Shown here: piece by piece, positions 1 to 12,100 of the stretch
Numbering within the stretch: the stretch's first letter is position 1
How the letters are laid out: each line of letters opens with the position of its first letter
DNA from: Osmia lignaria lignaria
Taxonomy: Eukaryota; Arthropoda; Insecta; Hymenoptera; Megachilidae
Reading direction: 5' to 3'
Length of the DNA: 64,000 bases
Assembly: GCF_051020975.1 (NCBI RefSeq)
Contig: NC_135046.1
Location: 3,844,001-3,908,000, forward strand
The notes under the pieces: model-generated
Seen by the model: only the letters and a program-made list of their open reading frames with translations
Told to the model about the DNA's origin: nothing
Database searches by the model: none
Program-made: the position numbers and the translations under genes

Positions 1-988
1 CTAATGTGTACAACGTATTCGACAAGCATCCTGTTTGTAAAGGTTAGGTTCATGGAAAGGTCTTCTTATCACGAATCTTTAAGGAATCTCAAGATGCGTT
101 TAATGGATGTGCAACAGGAACAGTTTACTTAACTCCTGACGCCTTAAAAATAATAAAATTGAGAATTAGGAACAGAAATATTCACCTCGTCTGTATCGCG
201 TAACGGAATCTCTATAGAACCCGCCATTGCGGCTTCATCACTGATTTTTACTACAGTGTGGCCAACAAGTACAGTCAACAAGTGTAGCCAATAGATGTGT
301 AATTAAAAACTGTATACACAGACCAAAAATTTAGTTCCTCATTTTTTCTGTAGAACGCAGTTCATTCGTTTTCTGCGCTCGACCGCGCGGTACGTTTTGA
401 AAATTAACACTATACCGACAAGCCATGTAATGATGTAACAATTAAGAAAACAATTGCATTTGATTTGTCGTTCGTTTATTATTTGTTTTCAAAACAATAT
501 ACATAATACTTAAAAATGATTTTTTAACCCGTATGTGGAAAATATAATGTAAATTCAATACAATACACACAGAAAGAAAACAAAACTGATGAATCATAAA
601 AATAATCGTCGATTCTTAGTTAACGTCCTTCGATACTTAAATCTAGCAACAATAAGTTGTACTGTATTGTAACTTACAGAGTATGTTGAGCAACAAGGAT
701 TTATAATACTTATAGTTCGATAAACATTTAAATGAACAACGAAGATTGCATTCATACACCACCGATTGATATTAAAACGGCGAATTTCTTAGAAAAACGA
801 CCGATTATTACAAACTTAGTTCGACGAAGATATTTTTTATTCTTACTTCTATAACATTGTATAAACCGAAAGTACATTTTCGTATTTGTCGATTGGAAAT
901 TTTCGTGTATAAATCTCTTAAAAAGAGCGTATTTGTAGTAAATTTACGTTTTCTACACGTTCCGATGCGTTTCCTTCGCGATATCCCT
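1..988. other. 3' flank of the SLC35F gene; no gene seen
   Basis: AT-rich DNA with no convincing reading frame or RNA gene. Its right part should be the 3'UTR of the minus-strand SLC35F gene that stops at 989. Two minus-strand AATAAA hexamers lie in it, at 836-841 and 475-480. Confidence 0.5.
836..841 (-). terminator. Candidate polyadenylation signal of the SLC35F gene
   Basis: TTTATT on the plus strand, which is AATAAA on the transcribed minus strand, about 150 nt downstream of the SLC35F stop codon. A second AATAAA lies at 475-480. Either could be used; the choice cannot be made from sequence alone. Confidence 0.4.
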
Positions 989-3900
989 TTAATCGTAATA
1001 ACTTCCGTAAAAAGAGGTGAAGGCCGTGTCTGAGCTAACGCTCGGTGGTAAACTGGTCGCATCCATTGTTTCCTTTTCGCTGCCAAGGGTCGAAGCCCTT
1101 ACATCTAGGGTGCCACTCACCCCAGACATTCCTGAACTGGTCGCCAACTCCACTTCTCCGACGTCAGGATGTGACATGTGTCTTAAAATGACGTCACTTT
1201 AATTCATGATCGATCGTTTGTTAACTTTCTGTCACTAGCGTGGGAGTAATTTAATTAGAGAACATTATTTCTGAACTATTCAGGCAATTTCGTACAAAAA
1301 TATGAATGGTGATTCATATCTGAATTTCTAAGGAAACTTATTTCGGGAAATAGTCGTTGAAAACGACTGTCATTATAGTAGGTATATAATGGAGTGAATG
1401 AAGCTTTTGATAGAATTAAAAAGGCGTTTGTTGGAATAAGGAAATCAATAGGTGTAGGTGTTAAGGATACTTCAAGATCAATCGTGTTTTCTTATTCTAT
1501 TAGTCTCTTCAGGAGATGTTGTGGACGTCTTTGCTCATTGATCTCTCTCCTTGATATTTTAATCCTCAATCACACATACATACGTATACGTTCTCAAAAA
1601 TATGATAACTTTTCTAAACGTAAATATTACCTGTAATCTGGAGCAGAAGATTCGACGTGTTGTCTTCGGGCGGTCGACGCCATCGGTGTTCTCTTTATCG
1701 CGTAGATGTATATACCAGTCATTGTGAGCGTGTAAGAGACGAAATACAATGCGTGAAACTGGAACAAATGGACAAAGTCTTATTACCATACGTACACCTT
1801 GTTGATGCAAAGGGTATAGTGCATAAAGCAGGTTTCTATTATTGAACCAGTACAATGGTACGAACAGAATTCTTTCTAGTTTTACAAAAAGTGTTGATAC
1901 CTTGTATTGATGAATCAGCATGCCGAATAAGACGTTGAAATAATCGGCAGTCAACAGTGCTAGATGCAATGCCGTTGCTCCTGACTCGAACAGTATAACA
2001 GGCACCAAAGAAAAGAATACAAACTGCGTGATACAATAAACCACCAAGAACGTGATCACCGGTGCATTGTTCCATTGAAATGTTTCTATCTTCGTGCATT
2101 CGAGCACAGCTCTAAAACATTAACATGGAAGTACAGGATTACTGTATCCATCGTTGCTTCTTTGTAAGATACTTACGTTTGCATGGAGCACAGTATAGTA
2201 CCGAAGAAACCAATCATACCCAGATATTCGATAATATCCACCGTTTTAACGATCAACTCCTGGAGCACGGTGGTTATAGAAAACAACACTGCACCACCGA
2301 GACACAGCATGTCTCCAACCAGTTGATTCTTTCCTTCGCGCGGCAAATTAATATATAAAGGGTTAAGAACATGTCAGGATTGTAAAGGATTTTATTATAG
2401 AATCACCTGTAGACGCAGGATCTTTATTGTCGTCGATTCCTGCCCAAACCAAACACCCTACACCCATCAGACAAACAGAGACACCGACTATGTGCACCAT
2501 TCGATATCGCACACCGAGAACCAAGCACGAGAGCCCCAATGCAACTGGTATAGCCACACAATCGAGCAGCTGAAACAAAATTTACAGCATTACTTAAGTA
2601 CCGGCGGTTCGTTTACGTCGTTAAAATTTCAATACGCCACGAGGTGATTCAATTCAATTGAACGACGAGGTCTATGATGCTGGTATCTCCTTCGATTAAG
2701 AATAGTCGACGAGGGTTGAATGTGACGGGTCGAAGACCCGGTGTCCTCCTTTTACCGCCTCTTGTATATTCGATACAATGGTTGTCCCCTGCCATTCACA
2801 GCCGCCGCGAATACTACATCGGTTAATTGACGACCGAACCGCGAAAGTTGCGCCAACAGACGCGAATCTATTGTAAGCTGTAACGCTTGCACCCTATTGT
2901 ATGCACCAAACAAAACTTGTACCACTGATGAACGATAATATAAACGATTTTTATAGAGGAAGTCTTTCTGCATATCTTAAGCTTTCACGTTACAAGAACT
3001 GACGTTAAACGTTTCAATTGAAAGTAAATTGAAAAGATGAATGAATAAGTGCTGGAAAATAAGTAACATATAATAATTCTGTACGTCGATTAAAATTTTG
3101 GATCTTAAGAAAATGTTCTTCGTAATTAACACGAAATGAAATTTTCTTTTAACCTTTGATTATTTCTGAAGCTTTGAAGTGAGGATAAATTACTAGGCCA
3201 TCTCGAGTGCACCATGTGAAAAAAATGAAAAACTTCTTTATGCTCTTTGGGAAGACGCAACACTGAAATCTCGTGCGACATCATTAACACATACCTGTAT
3301 ACTAGCCAGGCTTGTGAATTGATGCGAGGATGTTATGAGTGTGCATGCTTCGACGTCAATGAGTGCCAACAGCAAGTATCTCCATCCACGGGCTCTTATG
3401 ACTGAAATTAGGCCGTTTCCTACACCTCTGCAGGACATCCAGGTTGTGTATACAAGGCACATCATAATGTAATGCGGAAGATTTTGTCCTATTTAGCAGA
3501 AAATTATTCTGCTCGTAATACCGTCATCATATTCTCGATCAATCTGTCTACTCGCCGATAAATTATGCGATCGATTATTAATAACTTACCGGTCGGAAGC
3601 AAGAGTTGATACGTGGCGTTGATGTGATGATTTACAAGGGTCATGAAGCACAGAACCAGGGACAAAAATTGTCCCATTATTATCACCCTCCATACCGACC
3701 TGGGAACAGTTAAATAAACACAAAACCATTGAAATCACAGGTAGTCAAAGATACTATCTTTGTTTATTTGTACCAAATCAATGTTAATTTTCTTTTAATG
3801 AGACATAATTTAAAGGAAAAGTTTATAAAAAATTACACATAATTATTAATCCAACAATAGATCGATAGATCACATACATTAAAAAAAAAGAATAAATACA

Positions 3901-4298
3901 AAGTCATTTTGAAGAAGTCTGAACTGCTTTCGACTAAAGTATTAAATAAATTGATTTTCGATCGAAACGAGGATCGTAAACACGTTGAACAAAGTAAACT
4001 CATCATTTTCACGGGCACTAAAGTTACACAAGGAAATTTGTAGTAAACACCCGCCACTTTTATCCCCAGACACCCCCTTCACCCACTCCATCACCGTGCA
4101 ACCGGTTCAAGGGTGGATCGACGTTTGCTTTTCCTTTCGAAGGTCCTTTTAATTGATCAATCATCCTTTACTCACGTACCATTGTCCGAGCTCAGATATG
4201 TAATTTTCGATCTTGTCGCAAACCCCGTTTCTGGGCTGCATCGCCGTATTTTCGCCGCAACGACGATCGCCCGCTGACACTCCCATGCCATGGTGCAT
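989..4298 (-). CDS. SLC35F: Solute carrier family 35 member F1/F2-like transporter (8 exons, 424 aa)
   Basis: Coding exons, in transcript order: 4180-4298, 3590-3699, 3295-3488, 2407-2569, 2177-2333, 1901-2111, 1631-1758, 989-1181. All borders are GT-AG and all phases agree, giving 425 codons including TAA. The protein begins MHHGMGVSAG. An in-frame TAG lies just upstream, so this is the first usable ATG. Ten hydrophobic helices are visible. Family-typical stretches include DVEACTLI, SIQLLDCVAIP, YLGMIGFFGTI, LLTADYFNVLFG and the final helix FHALYFVSYTLTMTGIYIY; a hydrophilic Ser/Thr-rich tail ends in SFYGSYYD. Known for the family: multi-pass carriers of the drug/metabolite transporter superfamily, substrates mostly unsettled. 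The gene lies directly downstream of RyR in the same direction, with about 1.4 kb between their coding parts. Orthology to F1 versus F2 is not resolved here. Confidence 0.93.
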
Positions 4299-5733
4299 TT
4301 TCACCCCGAGGCTGTTCAACCACCGGCTCTAGAAGAGGGGCGCTTGCGCGACCTCTTTCCCTCCATCGGTCTTTCACGAGCAGAGACCGCCGTTTTTCCT
4401 CTTTACGATGGAAAACGAGGTACACGGCATCGTCTTGTTGCTCTTCCGCTTTTCTCCAGTGGATGGAAGAAGAAAAATCGATGTTCGATAGGGGTAGCGT
4501 ACTTTGCATTCGACTAGCACAGAAATGAGGGATGGAATTTAAATATACTGCAAGTAGTATCAAATCTAACTAGACAATTGCAAGGATATTCCAAAATAAA
4601 AACGATACTTGTATTTGTTTATGATAGTTAAAGCTTTTCATCTTTCAGGGTTTGTGTATTACTTTTACGAAATTTAAAATTTAAAAAGTCTTTTCAAATT
4701 TTCTTGTCGATCTCTAAAATATAGAATATTGATTATTGTATCGATTCTCTGGTTGGGCTCGTGTTGAAGATAATCGCGTCATCCTTGGTGAGAGTTGGGT
4801 GAGATACCAGTGAATGATAAGGAAGGTGGCATCTCAAAGTAGTTTACTGATAAGAACTTAATCATAGAATGTGTTAGATGGAAGTTGCATTGGAAATTAA
4901 TTAAGGAGTAATTAATAGTAATTGAGAAGTCCATAACGATAAAAAAAAAAACGACAAAGTAAAGAAGTATGTCTTTCTTTATTCTCAGGTAATCATCTCG
5001 TAGAATCGTTATTTACAATGTATTGACATGTTTGATTATATCGCGATTTCAGTCGTCAATGATCATTAAAAAGTTCTCGTCTAATCGTAGAGAACTCCGT
5101 GATTCATATAAACTTTAAACATCATCAACTTATTTAACATTTTGCATATCTCAAACATTACGTTAATCAGTTAAATAATTTACGCGCAAATGTGGTCACA
5201 CGACGTATGAAAAGAAGGCAATCGTAACGTTTATGATTAATGTAGATTTGTGCAGTCGGTTTCCTTTGTCGACGATTAACAACACTTTGCGATTAGATCC
5301 TATCTAAAGGAGGAAATAGTCGGTTACACGATATCCAGCCATCCATAAAAAGTTGGAAAAATAGGTTGGAAAAATATTTCGCCAGTCTCTCGGCTTGTTT
5401 GCTCGTTCGTATTCGAGCCGAAAGCGTGCGATTCGCGCGATCCATTGTCGTGAAAAATCTCGCGTCTTTAAACTTGGAATAATAATGATAATAAACGTCG
5501 AATGTAAAAGGTACACACACACGCGTTCTCTAGTTTCCTTTCTCTATTGACAGATGAACGAGAGTGTAACTTCTTAAACGATTTAATCTGCAAAAATTGT
5601 CGAATCGTTCTTAACGTATTCCTCATTGCGCGTAGAAATTGGAGGCTACGATTATCGAAGAGGTATCGGGAAAGGATCCCTTTGGTAATGATCGATTGGT
5701 CATCTAGGTACGTGTAAAACGAATGAAAAAGAT
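4299..5733. other. RyR 3'UTR and SLC35F promoter/5'UTR
   Basis: Spacer between the RyR stop codon (5734-5736) and the SLC35F start (4298). Minus-strand AATAAA hexamers lie at 5733-5738 (overlapping the RyR stop) and at 4978-4983, beside an A-run on the plus strand at 4941-4952. The RyR 3'UTR could therefore run for about 750 nt. The remaining roughly 680 bp would hold the SLC35F promoter and leader. Reading frames here show no recognisable protein. Confidence 0.45.
4978..4983 (-). terminator. Candidate RyR polyadenylation signal
   Basis: AATAAA on the minus strand about 750 nt past the RyR stop codon. It is one of two hexamers in the 3' flank and cannot be confirmed without transcript ends. 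Confidence 0.35.
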
Positions 5734-8700
5734 TTATTTCTTCTTGGCCTCTTCCTCTACCGCTTCGTTCTGCTTGCGGAAACAATCACCGACCGGGAAG
5801 AAGTCCCAACACCTTTGCTGATACATGTTCCACACGTACGTTTCTTGACCGGTGTATTCGGTGTCCGGCTTGTTGATCAAGTGCATGAGGAAGAACCTGT
5901 GAATAGTTAATCATGATAGTTAATCATTTGGAATGTTTTTAAAAAGGTTGATCCTAACGATAACTCACATATAATTAGCAAGATTATGCTCTTGCTGAAC
6001 GTGCGTATCAAATCCATGAGGGACTGTGTCGAAGTATTCCTTTCCTAAACCACAGATGAAACAATTGCTCTCCATATTTGTTTTCACGTTCTCGAGCTGG
6101 TCTCGAAGTTCACCGAACGCGTCGATAATCAAACCTGAAGCGAAATGACAAATTATAAAAGAAGTTAAGAAAGAGCTGCAAGTCTAGGGTGGAACTTGTT
6201 GCAAATTTACCCTGAATGATAGCCAGCAGAATGACGATGACGAAGAAGAAGAATGTGATGTCGAACATGATACGATAGACTTCGTAATCATCGCCGTCAG
6301 GTTCACCGATTTCGTCACCGATACCACCACCAGCTCTGACACCTTTGTAAAGATGGAACACGAAGCACTGGAACCGAAACAGATAAAAATTTAATTTTTG
6401 ATTTCATAGAAGTCTACGACATAATCTTCCTAAGTCATACCGTTAACATGTCATGACACTTCTTGTCCACTTCATCATCCTCTTCTTGAATGTAAAACTT
6501 CCTGAAGAAGTTGAAGGCTATCACCGTGTAGATGTACACGACGATCGTCAACAACATCACCGTTAACACCAGTTGTTTGCCGTTGTGTGTGACGGATTGC
6601 AAGATCGTCCTCAGCGTTTTGAAACCAACCGCGACGTCCAGCAAGTGAGCAGCGAAGAAGAAGTTGTTATAATTTCCAAGGATAGAGAATATGAAGTACC
6701 ATAAACTGTACAAAAATGCCTGAAGGAAAACAATACACGGAATTAAACATAGAAGATCTAAAACTTCGTTCACACTGAGATTAGTTTGCTCACGTTATCA
6801 GTGATGGTGACCCCAGCTTTCCAAACCTGATACCTCCAGTCGATGTTTACGATACTGAAAGAAAGTGAAATTTTATAAGGCTCACTGAAGTTTTTTCGTA
6901 ATTAATTAAAAAGTTAATTACTCACAAGTGTATCAAACCAGAACCCTCTTCCTCTTGCTGACTAAACGAAGTCTTCTCCATGCCAAGCAAATTACTGATG
7001 TAATCAAAATCGTACGTCTCGCTGTACTTCTGTCTCACTTTCTTCTTAACGAATTTATCCCAATAATTAACGGGGAATGTTTTCGCCGATATCACCATTT
7101 TGTCCCAGTGAGCCTTGATGTCGTCTTCTTCCGGTGTCTCAGCAATGTAGAGTCCATCGAATTCTACCCTTCTTGCGATTTCCTTTTCCCGTTTGAAGAT
7201 TGCCAACGGTACCTAAATCACATTGTTAGTCAGAATGATTAAGGTGTACCTTCATGATATTAATTAAACAATTTTGTGGCATACCTTCAAATGATAGTAA
7301 GCGACCAGCATAGCAAGAGAAACGATCGAGTGAAGAGCAGCCATGAGCCTCATAACGTGTGCCATGTAGTAGAAATCTTCTGCAACTTCAACATATTCCA
7401 AAGCGTACACGTCTTCCTCTTCTTCAGACTCGTTCTCTCCGCTACCGCTTCCCATTTCCACGCCACTACCATTCCCGGAACCGGATGGCCCTTCGCCAGA
7501 TATGTCTGCCAATATGTCAGCTATTGCATCACCACTGCCCTCTTCGTCCCCATCGCCAGCCAAAGAAGAAACCTGTGATGAAATAATTGATTATATAACA
7601 CGAGATAATAATCCATCGTTAGTATGAAGATTGGTAAACCTGCCTTGTAGAACAGCAACATGAAATTGATACAGAAAGCGAGAACTAGAGCCACATATTT
7701 CAAGTTGTAGAAATTCCTAGCTAAGAACGATACAATTCGGTGGGTGTATTCGGAAAAGTCGATGGAAGAGCCGGATGGTTCCGTTATCGTTTCCTGTTTC
7801 GCTTCAGCTTCGACTGCTGCCATGGCTGCTTGTTGAGCTGCTGCTGCTTCCGCTGCGGCTGCTGCTTGAGCTCTAGCTTGTTCACCACTGTTTAAGAACA
7901 AACGAAGATAGTAATTCGGAGTATAAATTGAAATTAGAGAGAAATACATATAATATTTAACCATACCCCAATAAATCGGCCAAAGAAACTGGTGTTTCCG
8001 ATTCCCCGCCACCTTCGACCCTTGTACCGTCCTCGCCAGTTGCTTCTTCCGGTGTACTCTCACCAGTTTCCTCTATACTCGACTGGGGTGTCGAAGTTGC
8101 AGATTCGTGAGGTGCTATTTTTATCTGGCCTCCTTCTTCTTTCGTTATATCCATTCCGAAGGCTTGTACCTGTGCAGAAGTTAAAAAATTACATTTCCTG
8201 TTGTCATTTCTCTGCTGATAGTTTTGAGATTTTCACGGTTTATACCTGTAGATTGGATTCATCCGGCGTTGGTGGTAAAGCAGGTAAATGTCTGGACGGT
8301 TTCTCTTCCTCTTCCTTCACCTCGACGACAGGCTCTTCCACGTGTGGTCCCTTCATCAACGCCAGTAACAATCTCATGAAGTAGCTGATCACACAACCAA
8401 CACCGAATCCAGAATAGTAGAAAGAGTAGAATATCATTTTGAAAAAGCCAATGAAGAGTTCCAAGAAAGTCATCTGTTGCATCTCTGCGATCTTGTTCTT
8501 GATGTTGCTGGGAGAGAATATAGAGAAGAAGAAGTATATACCGTCCTTGAAGGTCTGAATGCCTCTTCTGATGGGATCCTTGTTCCTTTCTTCATCGTCT
8601 TCTGACATGTACGTGTAAGAGGATTCTCTCGCTTTTCCGATTCCACCACTCTCTTCAACAGCCATCAATGCACTAGCGTGTTGCATCTCAAAGATGGCAT

Positions 8701-9104
8701 CTTCACAGAAGTTAATGAACGTTTCCAATTTTTCTTTCTCGCCAGCTTCCACCACAGTGTTGTAGAAGTAGGTCCTCTTCGATTCTTTGATTTGAGGCTT
8801 TTCCCATTGTTCGATGTTGGACTCTTTGATCTCGAAGTACACTCTCTCGATCTTCTTGTTTCCACCGAGAATCTCGATCCTACCAAGGAACGGTTCGAAG
8901 TAGTTCAGTACAGAGCCAGCTGTCTCGAGGAACCTAGCCAGTCTGGGTTCATTCGGCATGTGTTCAGACAGATTGGTGAGTAGAACAGCAAGATTGAAGC
9001 CGATTTCTTTTGCTGGCTCGTGGAAACGATCCATGAACGCAACGTAGTCGATCTTCCCGTCGTGATTCGTCTCGCAACAAGCCAACAGAAACTCAATCTC
9101 CTCG
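5734..9104 (-). CDS. RyR: RyR exons 45-54: EF-hand 2, transmembrane region, pore, C-terminus
   Basis: Exons: 8246-9104, 7967-8169, 7644-7887, 7282-7572, 6926-7212, 6794-6854, 6441-6719, 6211-6367, 5969-6134, 5734-5896 (residues about 4204-5106). The second EF-hand loop is [12 protein letters not shown]. Helices: [15 protein letters not shown] region (exon 45), S1 [17 protein letters not shown] (47), S2 [14 protein letters not shown] (48), S3 (50/51), S4 [11 protein letters not shown] (51), S5 [16 protein letters not shown] (51), selectivity filter [13 protein letters not shown] (52) and S6 [17 protein letters not shown] (52/53). A poly-Ala linker and an acidic Gly/Ser loop flank S1. The C-terminal segment contains the zinc-site cysteines NCFICGLG and a matching His-rich QQEHN. 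It ends in [15 protein letters not shown]. Confidence 0.97.
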
Positions 9105-12100
9105 CTGAAAACATTTTTTGTTATGATTCTTAAATAAGAAAATAGAATTCAAGATACTTACTCGGTGTAACTCTTCTGTTGCTCCATTTTCTCTTTGAAA
9201 TCCTTCGGATACACCCAACCATCGCTGTTCAGATCCACCTCTAAGAAACTAGGCGACGACACGAGGTCCTTCAATTTCAAGAACATGTCGAAATACTTCA
9301 GGATCAGCTCGACATTGCCCGCAGACTCCACCAAAGTGTCCACCATCTGTTTTCCAATGGTTCCATTCACAACGTTACCTGCAATGACAAAAATAATGAT
9401 GAAACACCGTTCAAAATGATTTCATTAATTTGAAATATCATACCTTCAAGCATGGAAAGCATCATGGTGATCATGTCTTTCTGAAGATTCAGCAGTTCCT
9501 TCAGGAGGTCCACTTGGCTCGAATGTTTCGATAATTTGTCTTGCATATGAGAAAACAAGAAGAGGAATCCACCGACTGCGTCCCATAATCGAGAATGTGC
9601 GAGTGCCTGTTGATTCTGTGCGCAAGGACCTTGAATAACTTCAGTAAGGGTGTTAAAGACTTGACTGGCAACGCCTATGGCTTTGAAGAAATTCGCTTTT
9701 CCGGCTGGGTCGATGAGTTCCTTGCTGGAGTAGTGCCAGTAGAAATCCATGATGGATTCTTGAAGTCGTAACAGATAATCGACGGTGCAGATGACCACGT
9801 TCACTGTTGTTGTGTTACCAGCTTGGGTTCTAAGATAATTCTGCCAGTCTATAAAAAATAATAGCACATTCGTTACATTCTTTTATCCTACATAATTTTG
9901 TTTGATAATTTAAAGAGATGAACGTACCTAGATTGTGACCCTCGCATGTAAGTTGGATGAATCTGAACAATGCACAGGTGAACTCTGCGTCGTGCATGTT
10001 CTTCTCTCCAGCAGCACCCTCGGAACCAACTCCAAGACCTTCCGCTTTCGTGTTCCTTTCAAACGCATCCAAATCCAACACGCTGCAAGAGTTCATTAGA
10101 CCAGCGATGGAAGTGAAGAAACCCACGTCCTTCTTCTCCTTCAAGTGGTTCAGCATTCCTCGTTGAATCTCTATGTTACCACCACGCAAAATGGAAATCC
10201 CTAATTCCAAGGTCTTCATCACCATCTCGCTGGGTAGACCTTTGCAGGCTGATATATGAAGCAGTACCATCTCAGCCACCCCTCGGTTCGCAAGACGAGC
10301 TTGATGGAACAGAAGCTTTTGCTTCTCCATTTCTTGTTCCTGCACGAATATCAGTAAATCATTAAAAATCCAATTTATTAAAAATTTAAAGATTTCAAGC
10401 CTTACCATCAGTTTATGCATCGGTCGCTTTAGGTAAGCATTTAAAAAAAAGGACACCAAAGAATCTGTTAGTGACATTCAAATGGTTTATGAATAATTAT
10501 TGTTGAGTATATGTAATGGGATGGAATTGCAATTAATCTTGAAAAGTGATGAGGGATACGGCCACCTTCGATGCAAGCATATGTACAAGTTTCACACGTA
10601 CGTGTGTTTAATTACAGGGTAAACTTTGGTAAAGGTAAACTATTGTCCTACGATGATATGCTAGGTTTGTCGATTTACTTTGCATTTGGCATCAGCATAA
10701 CAAGTATAGAAGCAATTGAATTTCCGCAAACGGCTGTTCTTACCATAAGTGGCTTATAGCCCCGCTTCTACAGGGTTAGTACGCGAGAAAAACATACGAA
10801 ATTGTTAAGAAGAATATCAACTGGTTCAACTGATAGTTTCAAGAGTTTCGTCAGTAGAAGGTTCAAGTTTATCCTAAGAATATCGTGAACACTTACGTGG
10901 ATCGAGGCACCTCCTTCTTCTTCGCCACCTCCACCTTCGTCCTCGCCTTCTTCTTCTTCCTCTCCGCAAGACTTTGATATAATTCGGGCGTAACTCATGT
11001 ACAATGGATCTTCTTGAAGAGCACCGGACCGTTCGGTCATGGCACCGCGACAGAACGTTGTTACCAGTTGCGTGAGCGGATCTGGTTTACTCTCGTCCTC
11101 GTCTTTGTCCATCTTCTTCAATTCCGCGTCTTCGAATGATTGCTTGAAAGCAATAGAGATACATTGAGTATCTCGAAAGTCATTCATAAATAGTTGTAGT
11201 TTAAATGTTTACCGTAAGGTCTTCAATCATCACTTCTTGACCAACATTCTCGTCCTGCAACCAGAGCTCGTAGTACGTTCGCGCAAAGATGTTTATAGCC
11301 CGATGCCTGAAACGAAATTTAAGCTTCAATGTTGTCCATCCTTCGCGATATATGATCATGCAATTAAACCATCACTTTACCTTCGTAATTTGTAAAGTGG
11401 TTCGCTACGTAGACATGCAATCGCTGCTCTTTTTCTCGCTGCACACAACACGCGCTTCCATCCACCGTGAGATGGTGGAGGTTTTGTTGCCTTTTAGCAG
11501 CATGCACACACAACTATCCTTGTTAGATCACTAACAAATAACTACAAATAGCATCAACGCTAATTAACGGTTAGTGTTTGTCACTTTTACACAAGCCGTT
11601 ACACAGTGAACATCAAAATCATCGAGATAAATGGTTATCGGTTCGTTGGTAATTATGAACGTAACGAAAAGTGAACCAGAATGAATTATGATAGTGTACA
11701 CAAGAAAACTGTAAGGAACAAACTCAAGAAACTGAAAAAAGGATACCTGGGCAGGGAATGTAGGGAAGTTTGACGGAAACAAGCAATCACGGCTCGTTTA
11801 CGTTGTATCGATACCACGGATCGATATTGACCCTTGCTCTGCTGTTGCGGATGATCTATCTACTCGAAAACATAGAATCGTTAAATGAATCGAACTCATT
11901 GTATCTAGAAATTATTCGAACTATCCAAGAAAGAATGATCACAATATGTATACGCGAAGTAATCATCATTGATAATCATTTTCCACTTACCATGTGTAAA
12001 CCGTAGAGAACTTTAGCCATGTCGGTGATCCTTGCAACGACATCCTCTAACTGTTGTGCTTTCACTGGTTCCATCGAGTCTTTCTTCTGACCTAACTTGG

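Noticed and set aside
1559..2107. 182-codon minus-strand frame read as one protein
   Set aside because: Only its first part is exon 6 of the SLC35F gene. It runs through a clear GT donor at 1899-1900 into the intron.
4192..4563. 123-codon minus-strand frame at the 5' end of the SLC35F gene
   Set aside because: The overlapping frame from ATG 4298 ends at a donor in phase with exon 2 and gives continuous SLC35F protein. The longer frame does not splice in phase.
7638..7639. GT donor for RyR exon 47
   Set aside because: Using it adds four bases and breaks the frame into exon 48. The GC donor at 7642-7643 keeps phase and the known protein.
10571..10759. 62-codon plus-strand frame inside RyR intron 41
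   Set aside because: It has no family likeness and overlaps the antisense microexon candidate. It is probably chance.
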